DNA from: Immersiella caudata
Taxonomy: Eukaryota; Ascomycota; Sordariomycetes; Sordariales; Lasiosphaeriaceae
Direction of reading: 5' to 3'
Length of the DNA stretch: 64,000 bases
Assembly: GCA_030512335.1 (NCBI GenBank)
Contig: JAULSU010000005.1
Location: 1,674,001-1,738,000, forward strand
This document shows, in pieces, positions 52,591-62,695 of the stretch. The position numbers and the translations under genes are program-made. Within the stretch, counting starts at the first letter, position 1. Each line of letters starts with the position of its first letter. The notes beneath the pieces are model-generated. The model worked only from the letters and a program-made list of their open reading frames with translations, had not been told where the DNA came from and made no database searches.

Positions 52591-53717
52591 GGTGATGACC
52601 TTGAATCAAGGGTAGGGTCCCACCTTCCACGGCCACCAATTGAACTTGTGAACACCACGAGTAGCGAAATCGACCAGTTTTTTAACACAGACACGCAAAA
52701 TAAGAAGGCACAAAAACTCGAGGAGAATATCCTAGCTTTTGGACAACACACATAACATTGGGAAGGATATGCTCGGAAAGAGCGAAGGGCGTCCGTCGGC
52801 CACCAGTGCCGACCAACAAGACGGTCCACTTGCTCCGTGCGACCATGCCCACGCACGGCTTGCTCGGAAAGCAAGTCCTCTGACAAATCGCAGTCAGGCA
52901 TGAGGTGCATGTTGAGAGCCAAGAACCTGTATTTAGTATTCTAGAATGCCGTGCTCATTTGGTCCGAGAAACCAGGCGACTGCATTCAGATCGCTCAGAA
53001 ATCAGTCTGTACGGCTGGGTCATCATTCTCGAGGGACAGTGTTGGCAGATCCTCCACACTGGTCAACGGACGAACATCATGAATCCCGTCGGGGTTCGGG
53101 ATTCAATTCCACTCACGAAATCCGTGCCAGATTTGTAACATAACCCTAACCCACATCCCGACTCACACAAAAACAGCGAAACTGGATCAAGCCTTCTTCG
53201 TTGCAGCCAACGGCTTCTACGGTCGATAAAACGTTGTGATGCGATGATGAACACGTATGCAATCCATCAACAGACATCTCAACCATATCCACCGAGAATC
53301 TTCCATTGGGAAATGGGAAATACATGCCTCGTGGTTTTCAACAATGCAGCCAGGACGACTGCCCATTCGAACTTGCGGATCTGAAGCTGCCTGAAAGGCG
53401 GAAGGAGCTGACGACGGGCGCGGAGTGTTGTCTTGTAGTACCACAAGGTACACGTCGACTCACCACATCGTTCAGTTCCGGCATCACTACAATCACATTT
53501 GACGGGAAACTAAAATGATACGTCATTGCGCTCCATCTGAAACTCTCTTGCTACTTCCTTCCGAAAACAGGCCAAGGCCCAGCCAGGCTTCAGTTTGAAG
53601 CTATTCGCAAGTCTGGCAACAACAGCTTTGTTCCACCTTCCGCAACTGCGAGTAGCCTCAATTTCGCACAATGGCTATGTGATCCACAGGTTCCCGGTTT
53701 TCGAAGGCCTCTTTTTC
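52591..53717. other. Intergenic
   Basis: About 1.1 kb, 5' of the Zn2Cys6 gene and 3' of the HET gene. Small chance frames only. Confidence 0.4.
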
Positions 53718-56231
53718 TCACAAAATTTGAATCTCGGACTCCTTTCCGCTGGGTTGGGCTTCGCCATCCATCATTCCATGGATGTAGCACTCCCCCACCA
53801 AGGAAAATTGCCCCGCGTCATTACCAATGGGCCGCAGGAGGAATGGGGTCTGGGCTCCAGGCACAAGACACAGGACGTCGCCCAGCTTGGTCGCTGGTGG
53901 CACAAGCCCGATGAAGCCTTGGCTGGTCAGGCAAAATCTCCTCCCACGGGTTGTTTTCATGGACTCCTCGGCAAAGAATCCCATGTCTGCATACTGTCCA
54001 AGAAAACCAGTAAAGTCTGCCGACGTGGACGCGAGACTGACTCCAGCACGCTCAAACATGTCTAACAACCTCGAGACGCGCCCAAGACGGTTGCGTGGCA
54101 TGGGTCCGTGTTCGGATACCAGCTCGTCCCTCGCAACGAGGAGACGGTAGAGCTCGGCGCACTCTGGAGGCGCTGGCCGGTCCTGTCGCTGGTAATGAGA
54201 ATCGTCGAGACGGTCGGCAACCATGGTTCGCCAAAAGGCCTCTTCGCGCGGCTGAATCTGGCCAGCAACGGGATACCGCGCTCTGCTAGCCTTTGCAATC
54301 TCTCTGGCTTCACATCGCCATTTCCACGCTGACAAGATTTCATTCTCGTCAGTCGTGCGTCCTTCCCCGTCTGTGTCTGGACGGTAAACTGACCCGAGCT
54401 TCTGTATCGTCTGACGAGCGAGCTCAACCCAAGCCAACAGGGATCCACTTGCGCCTTCGCGCATGAGACTTGGCCTCGTCGATTTCTCGCCGTAAGCCCG
54501 ATACGCAAAGCCGTTTGGCGTTGGGTTCGTGTCCTCCTCCGACGGGTACCTAGACAACCTGGAGGACGCTTCGGGTCGCGGGGTCGCCCAGTCTGGCACC
54601 CATGATGGCGGGCGGCCGTCGGTGGGATCTGGATCCGAGGTCTTCACATCCCATCCAATACCCGCCTCGCAGAGGATGTCACACAGCCTCCCTCGTTCCA
54701 GATAGTATCTCGCAGCATCCAGCATCACCACCCTTGCCGGTTTGGCGTAGTCGGCCATCAGCCTCTTGTCTCTTCTACCGTCTTCAACAAGCCCAACCAG
54801 GGCAAACACCTTGTCCCTGGGGTTCGTCGCCAGAAAACCCCGGCACATGCGCAGAAGCTCCGTTACGCCATCCAGGCTTCTTCCTCTCTTGCCTTCACGC
54901 TCTCGTTTCCGATGGGCCTCAAACAAGGCCGGATGGTACAGCTCAGGCGGCTCCTCGATCCAGTCTGACGAGTTACTGAAGTTCCCGCGTCGCCGTAGGG
55001 TTTCGCCCACAACGGGAAAGTTGCTATACCGCACACACATCTCGCCCGCATTCGCAATCAGATACCAAGGCAACGCCTCCCCGCCGCGCACGACACGCAC
55101 GCGCCGCGCCAACACGACCTCTTGAAATACCCACACCCGCAAGAACCAGGGCCGCGTGAGCAGAACGAGGAGCGCTTCCCATGCCTGCGGATCCCTTAGT
55201 AGCAGTTGCCGATCAAACCCCATCGCAATGCCGCGGCATACGGCCGAGGCGTCAGCGGCTGTGCGGCAAAGGAATAGCCGCCAGCAGAGAGCGTGGGCTT
55301 TGCGTGCCGAAGTGTTGTCGCTGTCGCCCGCATCGTCAAGCCATACTGTCACGCCCGTGGCGTTGCGATAGATCTCGTCCATGCGGCGCACCTGGGACGT
55401 CTTTTCGCCGGTGCTGCGCTGGTTGATGCACACGGCGTCGATCCAGATGATCTTGGCCTTGTTTTTGTGGAGGGGGGCGTGGAAGTTGATGATGCGGCGC
55501 ACGTTGGTGGCCACAGCCATGGAGCGGCCGTCCACGGTAATGGTCTGTGATGCCCAAGCGTGTGGGTCGCCCCATGTGTAAGAGACGGCGAAGTATTTGG
55601 GTGGTTTGGTGTAAGCCGCCTGCACGAGGGAGATGGTGCAGCCGCTGAGTGAGTTCGAGTCGTAGACGAGGCGAAGGAGGCGGAACGTGTCGGGAGGGAG
55701 AGGCTCGTACTCGTAGCTGGTGCTAGTCGTGGTGACGGTTGCGATCGAGTCCGTTCCGACCAAGGTTTCCTCATAGTCAAACACAGAGAGCGACGCCCGC
55801 TCCCGGAGCACGGCGAAGACGATGAGACGTGACGCCCAGGTCAGAAGGAGAAGGGTAATCACGAATGGTGCAAACAAGAGCCAACTCCACGGCGACCAGG
55901 CCGGAACCCAACACATCCACTTGTTGGTCTCGAGAGACTTTTCAAAACTGACAACCACAAATGCTACTATAGGTGAGGCGCTTAACCAAGCTATGTTAAC
56001 CAGCTTGACCACTCGAGATTCGACTTTTTCCGGGAGGCGCGTCGGGGCGAAGGTTATCATGGTGAAGAATACTACTGTAGCCGTGGCAATGGTCCTGGAG
56101 AGACCGTTGACCCTGAGGCTTAGAGATATCATGCCAATCGCTGTTAAGCAAAAGAGCGATTGGAACCTTGTGGATAGATCCTTATCCAGCTTCATCCATA
56201 TCACTTGGGAATGAAAACGGACTGGGTGCAT
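53718..56231 (-). CDS. Membrane-anchored HET-domain protein
   Basis: Single exon of 837 residues from the ATG at 56231 (MHPVRFHSQV); an ATG at 56195 is the next choice. Residues about 20-160 hold four hydrophobic segments: SLFCLTAIGMISLSL, IATATVVFFTMITFA, IAWLSASPIVAFVVVSF and SWLLFAPFVITLLLLTW. A linker leads to a HET domain with YFAVSYTWGDPHAW, IIWIDAVCINQRST, MDEIYRNATGVTVWLDD and RPWFLRVWVFQEVVLA. Next are NPRDKVFALVGLV and PPSWVPDWATPRP. The tail is complete: SQGFIGLVPPATKLGDVLCL and VGECYIHGMMDGEAQP. Most HET proteins lack TM helices, so this one is predicted to act at a membrane. Confidence 0.85.
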   Translation of the reverse strand: MHPVRFHSQVIWMKLDKDLSTRFQSLFCLTAIGMISLSLRVNGLSRTIATATVVFFTMITFAPTRLPEKVESRVVKLVNIAWLSASPIVAFVVVSFEKSLETNKWMCWVPAWSPWSWLLFAPFVITLLLLTWASRLIVFAVLRERASLSVFDYEETLVGTDSIATVTTTSTSYEYEPLPPDTFRLLRLVYDSNSLSGCTISLVQAAYTKPPKYFAVSYTWGDPHAWASQTITVDGRSMAVATNVRRIINFHAPLHKNKAKIIWIDAVCINQRSTGEKTSQVRRMDEIYRNATGVTVWLDDAGDSDNTSARKAHALCWRLFLCRTAADASAVCRGIAMGFDRQLLLRDPQAWEALLVLLTRPWFLRVWVFQEVVLARRVRVVRGGEALPWYLIANAGEMCVRYSNFPVVGETLRRRGNFSNSSDWIEEPPELYHPALFEAHRKREREGKRGRSLDGVTELLRMCRGFLATNPRDKVFALVGLVEDGRRDKRLMADYAKPARVVMLDAARYYLERGRLCDILCEAGIGWDVKTSDPDPTDGRPPSWVPDWATPRPEASSRLSRYPSEEDTNPTPNGFAYRAYGEKSTRPSLMREGASGSLLAWVELARQTIQKLGSVYRPDTDGEGRTTDENEILSAWKWRCEAREIAKASRARYPVAGQIQPREEAFWRTMVADRLDDSHYQRQDRPAPPECAELYRLLVARDELVSEHGPMPRNRLGRVSRLLDMFERAGVSLASTSADFTGFLGQYADMGFFAEESMKTTRGRRFCLTSQGFIGLVPPATKLGDVLCLVPGAQTPFLLRPIGNDAGQFSLVGECYIHGMMDGEAQPSGKESEIQIL

Positions 56232-56719
56232 TTGGGGCGATGAGCGAAGGAAACATAGGAGAGTTCCCCTTGTTGAAGAAGGCGGCGACGGAAAGTATGG
56301 TGGTGTAATTACTAGAGGTGAAAACAGGCTGGTTGCCCGTGACGAACCCGGCCTTGCGAGTTGGAGTGGTGTCTGCCTACTGTGGTTGAGGATTGTTGGC
56401 GCACGTTCCTCCAGCGCAAAGGCTGGGCGTTCACAAATGCTGATTTCAACCTCCACGTCAAGAATCAGCTTTGGAAAAATGGCTGGAATGAGAGGAAATA
56501 CTTTCCTCCTGTGTTTTCCCTCCCCTGCGTCGACAGAGCGTTTTTTCCGTCGAGAAATGGCGAACTGCCGGTTTGGTGGCAACTGGGAGGCAGTCGGAAG
56601 TAGCAGAGATCGCACCCACAGGAGTTCCGCGTCTTGGTCCTTGATTGCAGGTCTCGTGGAGAAGAAGACTCTCGGCAAGAACAGTCTCCCTGAGCTCGTA
56701 TTGGAGACAATGGCAGAGC

Positions 56720-56761
56720 TTGACGGACGCCGTTTGACAGACGCCGCTTGACAGACGCCGC
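56720..56761 (+). repeat. 14-base tandem repeat, 3 copies
   Basis: Three near-perfect copies of ttgacagacgccgc, starting from a diverged ttgacggacgccgt. It lies upstream of the HET gene. Confidence 0.8.
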
Positions 56762-57112
56762 TTGACATGGAAGGCCGACGCTCGCCCAGAGTCAAGATAT
56801 GTGTGGTGGGTACATCTCAGCGCCATTGCACAAAGGACATGGGCGTCCGATGCGAAAGATATCCGACAACTTGCTTCGGCGAGAGGTTGCGAAGGGTACA
56901 AGGCTCTGGGGTACGCATGAGAAGTACGTCAATAAGAACATGCCTCTCGCGTTGTAAAGGAGCTCGGTCACAATGCGAGCAGCATTGCCGAGTTTATCAT
57001 AGAGCAAGCGATGGATCAAGAGGAGGGAGAGACTCCGGTCCAGGATGACACCGCGATCGGCGTTCTGGCAGACAACGCCCTTCGCCGGGCGCGTGCGCAG
57101 TTGAACGATTGA
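56762..57112 (+). pseudogene. Unassigned coding-like relic with in-frame stops
   Basis: One frame reads continuously except for a TGA (56919-56921) and a TAA shortly after: SRYVWWVHLSAIAQRTWASD, DIRQLASARGCEGYKALGYA, stop, EVRQ, stop, EHASRVVKELGHNASSIAEF, then EQAMDQEEGETPVQDDTAIG, VLADNALRRARAQLND and a TGA. The composition is strongly coding-like and the two internal stops could each come from a single C-to-T change (CGA to TGA, CAA to TAA). No family was recognised. It may be the 3' part of a transposon or of a lost gene. Confidence 0.35.
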
Positions 57113-57460
57113 AGCAACGCTGCCGGGCCCGTGATAGCTCCCGGCTAGGAAAATCACTTCAAAAAGCTTGATGCTATCCGGGGTACATCTGTACTTGTAA
57201 AATAACGTGTTCCCCGACGTTGATGACTTTGCTGGTGAAGGCCTTTTCCGCAGTAGCGTTAGCAGAGTCTTGAAGGGGCCTCAGGTATTGGTTTGGGAAT
57301 CGAGGCGGTCTGTTCCTAAGAAGCTCTCAAAGAATCTGCAAAAGCCAATGATCGACCGGTCGTCGAAGCTGAGGTCTTCAGTATTGTGAGTGTGTCGGGT
57401 AAGGTATCCCGACTGTGGGCCCGTGGCCAAGCGATCATCATACAGTTGGTTACCGGCCCC

Positions 57461-57532
57461 GTTGCCGATGGAGATAACCTCTCCAGCAGCTCCGACGTTG
57501 CCGATGGAGATAACCTCTCCAGCAGCTCCGAC
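57461..57532 (+). repeat. 36-base direct repeat, two copies
   Basis: gttgccgatggagataacct followed by ctccagcagctccgac occurs twice in perfect tandem, with a diverged third start (gttgccgataccgagaacact) after it. In one frame it encodes VADGDNLSSSSD twice. No gene call is made around it. Confidence 0.9.
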
Positions 57533-58211
57533 GTTGCCGATACCGAGAACACTGCCAGCAGCTTTGCTGATTACCAATGAAGATGAGTTCCCCGATCGTG
57601 TCAACTTTGCCAGTAGCAAGAGCGTTGCTGCCGCTTTAAACCTTGCCGACAGAACAAGTGTTTACATTTACAGTAGGTACACACCTAAAACAACGACTAG
57701 AATCATCTCCCATAACCACGTCACTCTCCGGTTCATCATTGATAAAGGTGCGGTCATCCTTATCCGGCTCCTCGCTCTGCGTATTGGTGGTGATACGGGT
57801 TCAATCATCCCAGTTGGTGGATGAGATCGTCTCTGAAGTTGCCCATCAGAGGCCAACCGATGACTGGACAGATCTTGGTGTACAAGTACACGACGGCGTC
57901 ACCGTGGAACTCGTCGTTCTTGTCAGACGACATCCTTAACATTTCTTTCAATATTGCTGGCTCGAGAAAGGGGGACACCATGGCAGACCTTGCTCTTCTG
58001 CCATTCCGGTTTTAGGATTGCGTGAAATAAATAAAAAACCTCCACCAATTTGGTAAATATCACTCGGTGGAACAATCTGCACCTTGAATAGGCTGTCAAA
58101 GTGAAAAAAGTTGGCCGTGGCCTTGGTTGTTCGCCGGTGTCAACCTACTTGGCCTACTCTACACAGAACTACCGTCCCCATTAAATCCACCCCTCCTTCC
58201 CAAGTTCTCCT
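57533..58211. other. Intergenic, 3' of the MFS gene
   Basis: Short frames with no domain. Slightly AT-richer than the neighbours. Confidence 0.4.
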
Positions 58212-60131
58212 CTACATCTTCTTTCGCACGTCCGTCCATCCCAGAAACAACGATGTGACCACCGACGTCGCACCCACCGCTGCAACGAGGTAAAAAACCC
58301 GGCTGATACTCACCGAGTATGCAACCAGCACCATGTGCAGATTGTCTATGCTGACCACCTCACGGAATCCAGTAGCGCCGGCTTCGATGATATCGCGGGC
58401 CACGGTAGCGCTGTGAAAGCCGCGGGTCAACTCGACGCGAAGGCTCTGATTGAAGATGGTATTCGCCAATGCCATCATGACAGCCGTTCCTAGCATCCCG
58501 AAGAAGACCAGAATCCCCATGACTATCGAGATCTCTATTGGGGTGAGCACTGCTTGCACAGCGAGAAGTGGCATTGCCATGCCAGTACCTCGTCCAACCC
58601 CATTCAGAACTTGGTACCCAACCCACACCGGGATTGGTGTGTCGAAGGAAAATGTCGAGTATAGACCGTTGCTGACTGCGGCAAGGATCCCCGAAAATAC
58701 AGTGAACGGCACGATGTAGCCAACCTTCTCAACTACGCCGTTGTCAGTAGGGTTGGGATATGAACACTGAATCGGAAGACCTACCGAGAAATCCAGACAC
58801 CCCCGCAAACAGAAGCTGGCTAAGCACGCTGGCCAGCACATACACTCCGCTCATAACTGGCGTTGCACCCTGTATTGCCTGGAAGTACAACGGGAGGAAA
58901 TATCCCGCCGAGAAGACGACCGTCATGTTACACCACTGCGTCAGGGCGCCGGACCACACCGTTCTCTTCCTCATCAGGGAGAAGGGGATAAGCGCCTCGT
59001 CGCCACAGAACCAGTCCCACCCCAACCAGACGGCGAAAAGGACGCCAGAGCCAGTAAACATTCCGGTGATGGTCGGAGAATCCCACGAAAACCGTGTGCC
59101 ACCGTACTGGAGCGCCAAAAGTAACATCATCATGGCCGGCGTAAACATGATGAACCCGAGGAGATCAAGCTCGTTGTGCAGATTCTTGAACACCTCCATC
59201 GGCTTCTTCTTCTCGACTTGTTCGGGGATGCGGACGAACAGGAGTGCCGTGAAGACGGCGGCGCCAATCGGAAGGTTCAGAAAGAAACACCATCGCCAAG
59301 TTGAGTACGATGTGAAGAGACCACCGACCAATGGCCCAATAACGACTCCCAACTGCGACGTCCCCATCATCAATCCAGTCAACGAGGCCCGGCTTTCCAT
59401 GGGTACAATGTTCGCGGCGATGGTCAGGGCTCCATTCATCAACCCCGAAGATCCTGCTCCCGCAACGGCGCGTCCGGCAATGAAGGTCATCGAGTCTCTC
59501 GACATGCCACATACAGCGGAACCAATTTCGAAAATGGCGAAGAACAGTAGGAAGGACCACTTGATGTTGAACTTGGTGTAAATCTTTCCCGTCAGGGGCT
59601 GAAGTGCCGCGCTGGCAAGCTGGTAGATGCTTGCATACCATCCGATGTCGTCAAGGGAGTGAAACTCGTCCGTAATTCGGGGAATCTAGCTCGGGTCAGA
59701 TGAAGTTTCAGCAGCACAGAATGCCAAACCGCCGTTGAGATACTCACCGCAGTGGAGACAATCGAAGTGTCGATCATGGTCAAAAGCACCACAACAGTTA
59801 TCGCCATCGACACCACGATGAAGCGCACGCCTCTCAGGTACTTGTGCTGGCCGGGAGGATCCAGCGCCGGCGGACCGAGGTCGATATCGCCCATTTCCTC
59901 GCCAATGGCAGCCTCTTCCAGCTCGGACGGGTAAGCGCGCGAGACGCGCGATCCCCTGGAGAGGTGTCGAAGGTCGACCGTCCTGAGTTCGAGTGCGATC
60001 GCCAGGCCGTCATCGTGCTGGCGCGAAGGCCCTGGGGCCGACCTACTGCGGGTGGGAACCGGGTGGCTCATGGTGTCGAGCCCGAACTCGTCGGGTTCGT
60101 CGAAGTGTTGGCGGATGGAGAAGGGCGGCAT
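58212..60131 (-). CDS. MFS multidrug/toxin efflux transporter (DHA2 type)
   Basis: Exons 60131-59748, 59685-58785 and 58732-58212 (GTGAGT and GTAGGT donors) give 601 residues. A 100-residue cytoplasmic tail precedes the first helix (VRFIVVSMAITVVVLLTMID). The family motifs are DTSIVSTAIPRITDEF (motif D1), GWYASIYQLASAALQPLTGK, GRAVAGAGSSGLMNGAL (motif A region), GVVIGPLVGGLFTSYSTWRW (motif C) and GVGRGTGMAMPLLAVQA. Fourteen TM segments fit the DHA2/aflatoxin-efflux-like group of proton antiporters, whose substrates are drugs or fungal metabolites. It lies in no visible biosynthetic cluster here; the neighbouring genes are unrelated. Confidence 0.9.
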
Positions 60132-61123
60132 GGCGAGTCCAGCTCCAGCGGTCTGGGAATTGAACTTGTTGGGTTTACTGACGACAGGTTGTGCCTTCCT
60201 CGTCGCTGGAAGGAGGGATGGAAACCGCAACCTGCGGAGCGCCCTGGTTGGCCGGTTTCTGTGGGAGCGAGGGGCAGCTCCGCTTAGTCGTCGACGCGGT
60301 CAACGCTTTTGGCTCGGGGGGGCGAGACGACCCGACCTTTCACAGCCATGGCGCGGGGGGTGTACGCTGGCAGGAAGAATGTGAACGGATCCTCCATCTG
60401 CTCTTTGCGAGCTTTCGGGCCTGGCGAAGTAGATAGGAGTCCTTTGGTCTGGTCAAGGGCTGAAAAAAATAAAGCGAGCGACGCCCGCATACGCTTCATC
60501 TGACACTTGGACGAGGGCGTTAAAGAGTTAGAGGGACTCATGTGAGGCGGCATGTAAAATGATACAATGACGTGAAAGAGTGACCGTAGGCTGCTGACGA
60601 GATGTGAAGGAGTTATTGTGTTTCCCAGAGATATATGCATGTGCCTCTGGTAATGGAAGCCCCTGAGTGCCAAGACATGTGTCAACAAGATCTGTAAACC
60701 GCAATGGGCGACTCTTGCACCCATTATAAGATGGACATGAGGATAGCGGTTCCGATGTCGTGCTGCACTGCCCGATGGGAAGACGGAAACCATCAATGGG
60801 CTTGACTCTGGCGGTCTACCGCGGGACATGACGCGTGAGCAGGTTGAGCGACGATGTGGTTGGATGGGGAACTGGCGATAGGAGGCTGAGGTGCCGGCGA
60901 GGTTTGGAGCTGAGGGCAATCAAAGGCCTCATCAAATAGCCAACGCGGCAGACATCAAGTGAACAGCCGCATATGAACGTGCGCAAGGAGATCCGGAGGT
61001 TTTGAGGTCCGAAAATGGGCCAAAGACGTGTCGTCAAAGACGCGTCTCTCAACCAGAAACCCAAGCCAGGCAAATCAGAGAATTTCTTCTCCGTGTCACG
61101 ACCGAAGGCCATGATCACAGTGA
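60132..61123. promoter_or_regulatory. 5' flank of the MFS gene, up to U6
   Basis: About 1 kb containing the MFS promoter and the 3' flank of U6. Open frames on the minus strand lack domains. Confidence 0.4.
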
Positions 61124-61229
61124 AAAAAAATGTTTAGCGTCTCTTTGAGTAGCGTGTCATCCTTAGTGCAGGGGCCATGCTAATCTTCTCTGTATCGTTT
61201 CAAATGACCAAATGCCCCCCGAAGGGGGC
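61124..61229 (-). ncRNA. U6: U6 spliceosomal snRNA
   Basis: The minus strand reads a 5' stem-loop GCCCCCTTCGGGGGGC, then CATTTGGTCATTTGAAACGA, TACAGAGAAGATTAGCATGG (the ACAGAGA box that pairs with the 5' splice site, and the start of the U4-pairing region), CCCCTGCACTAAGGATGACA and a 3' part (CGCTACTCAAAGAGACGC), ending in an oligo-T8 Pol III terminator at 61123-61130. The ACAGAGA and AGC catalytic triad are intact. The end coordinates may differ by a few bases. It is the only clear spliceosomal RNA in the window and is the sequence that recognises the introns described above. Confidence 0.95.
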
Positions 61230-61530
61230 AAAGAAGAAAGGAAAAAAGGGAGTGGAAAGGCGAGGTGCCAGCAGAGAATAAGTACCTTCTGGACATGGCC
61301 TGTGCACGGGTGTGATTTGTCGCTTGCCCCACACCTGAGTCATAAAACCCAATCACAGGCTGAGATGACTCGTTTTCTTGTGGCTGGTACACCGGTTCAC
61401 TGTGGCGTAACCCCAGTGTGGCGAACCAGCCCTGGCAGGCTGGAGCTCTCACCTCCAAACCCAATCGCATCGCATCACGGTCTCCAAACCATCACCACCG
61501 CGCCGCCAAGCGCGCATCACAACCGCAACA

Positions 61531-62142
61531 ATGCCACGAATACACCACCTCCTCTTCTTCCTCCTAACCCTCCTAACATCCCTCTCTTCGGCAGGTAAGC
61601 CCTCTTCCCCCTCTCCCCCCATCCCCCCTCTCCCTCCCCCCCTCAAACATCACCCCCCAATCCCCCAACCAAGCTAACCTCTCCCTCCAGGCGAACCCCC
61701 CAAATCCTTCTGCAAATGCATCTGCCTCACCAATTCTACCATCATAGAAATCACCCCCAAACCCGGCATCACCGACCTCTGCTCCGTCTGCAACCGCTCC
61801 TTCTGCCTCAGTTACAACCTGCCCATCTGCAAGGACATTGAAGAGGCGCAGATCAAGACGGATTGCTTCCAGCGCGACAGCGCCAAGGACCGCGTGATCG
61901 TTTGGGCGTTTATACTCGGCACGGCGGGGTTGTTGGGATGGGCGGGATTGAGGAGGTTGGTAGAGGCGAATAAGGGGGCTGCTGGGGGGTGGTTGAATGG
62001 GGTGTTACCTGGTGGTGCTGCTGCTGCTGGGGCGGAAGGGGGAAGAGGGACGGGGTTGTTTGGGAGAGAGAGGGGAAGGCTGGCTGGGGGGTATAGTCCT
62101 TTGGATGATCCGAGAGGAGGGGGAGGAAGAGGTGCTGGGTAA
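61531..62142 (+). CDS. Small cysteine-rich single-pass membrane protein
   Basis: Exons 61531-61594 and 61691-62142 (GTAAGC donor, CTCCAG acceptor) give 171 residues. A signal peptide (MPRIHHLLFFLLTLLTSLSS...) is followed by a short luminal or extracellular domain with eight cysteines: FCKCICLTNSTIIEI, LCSVCNRSFCLSYNLPIC and IKTDCFQRDSAKD. A TM helix (VIVWAFILGTAGLLGWAGL) and a Gly/Ala-rich cytoplasmic tail follow. The pattern CxCxC...CxxC....C....C is conserved in fungal homologues that I recall only as hypothetical proteins. The function is unknown. Confidence 0.72.
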
Positions 62143-62695
62143 CCCAAGAAGAGGCTGAGGGTTGATGGTGTCAAGATTGCTTATTAAGATCATATTGTTT
62201 GGCGTTTGGGGGAATGGCTTGATGCTGGGATGTTGAGATATACTGGAGGAGGGGTATGTGGGAATACCACATCGTGAATGGCGATGGGTCAAGACACGGA
62301 CGTGCTGGAGACACTTGGACGTGTTGCATCAGCAAGATATCGCAGGCACGTAGGGTGAGTGAGACTCTATTAGTAAAACGATGAAAGTGCTGGCTCGTAT
62401 TGAAGAAGGTAAATGCGCCATGTGAATACAAAGAAAGGAGTATGTACGTCCCTTCCTTCCCAGAAAAACACACTTTTCTGTACGCCGCTGCCAACCAAGA
62501 ATGATATTGCTCTCCCGCAAACCACCACCCCTTGCTTTTGACGACCCATCCCAGCTATTTCTGTTCCCATCGCACCATCCTGCGGGCCAACCAATCCCGC
62601 AGTCCCTGAATGCAAAACGCCACAAAAAAAAACAGTTTTCCTCTCTGGCCCGATTCCGGATAGCTCGCACCGCTAGCCACGCCAAAGCGGAGACC
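62143..62695. other. Convergent intergenic region
   Basis: 3' flanks of the cysteine-rich protein and DAHP synthase genes. No gene seen. Confidence 0.4.
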
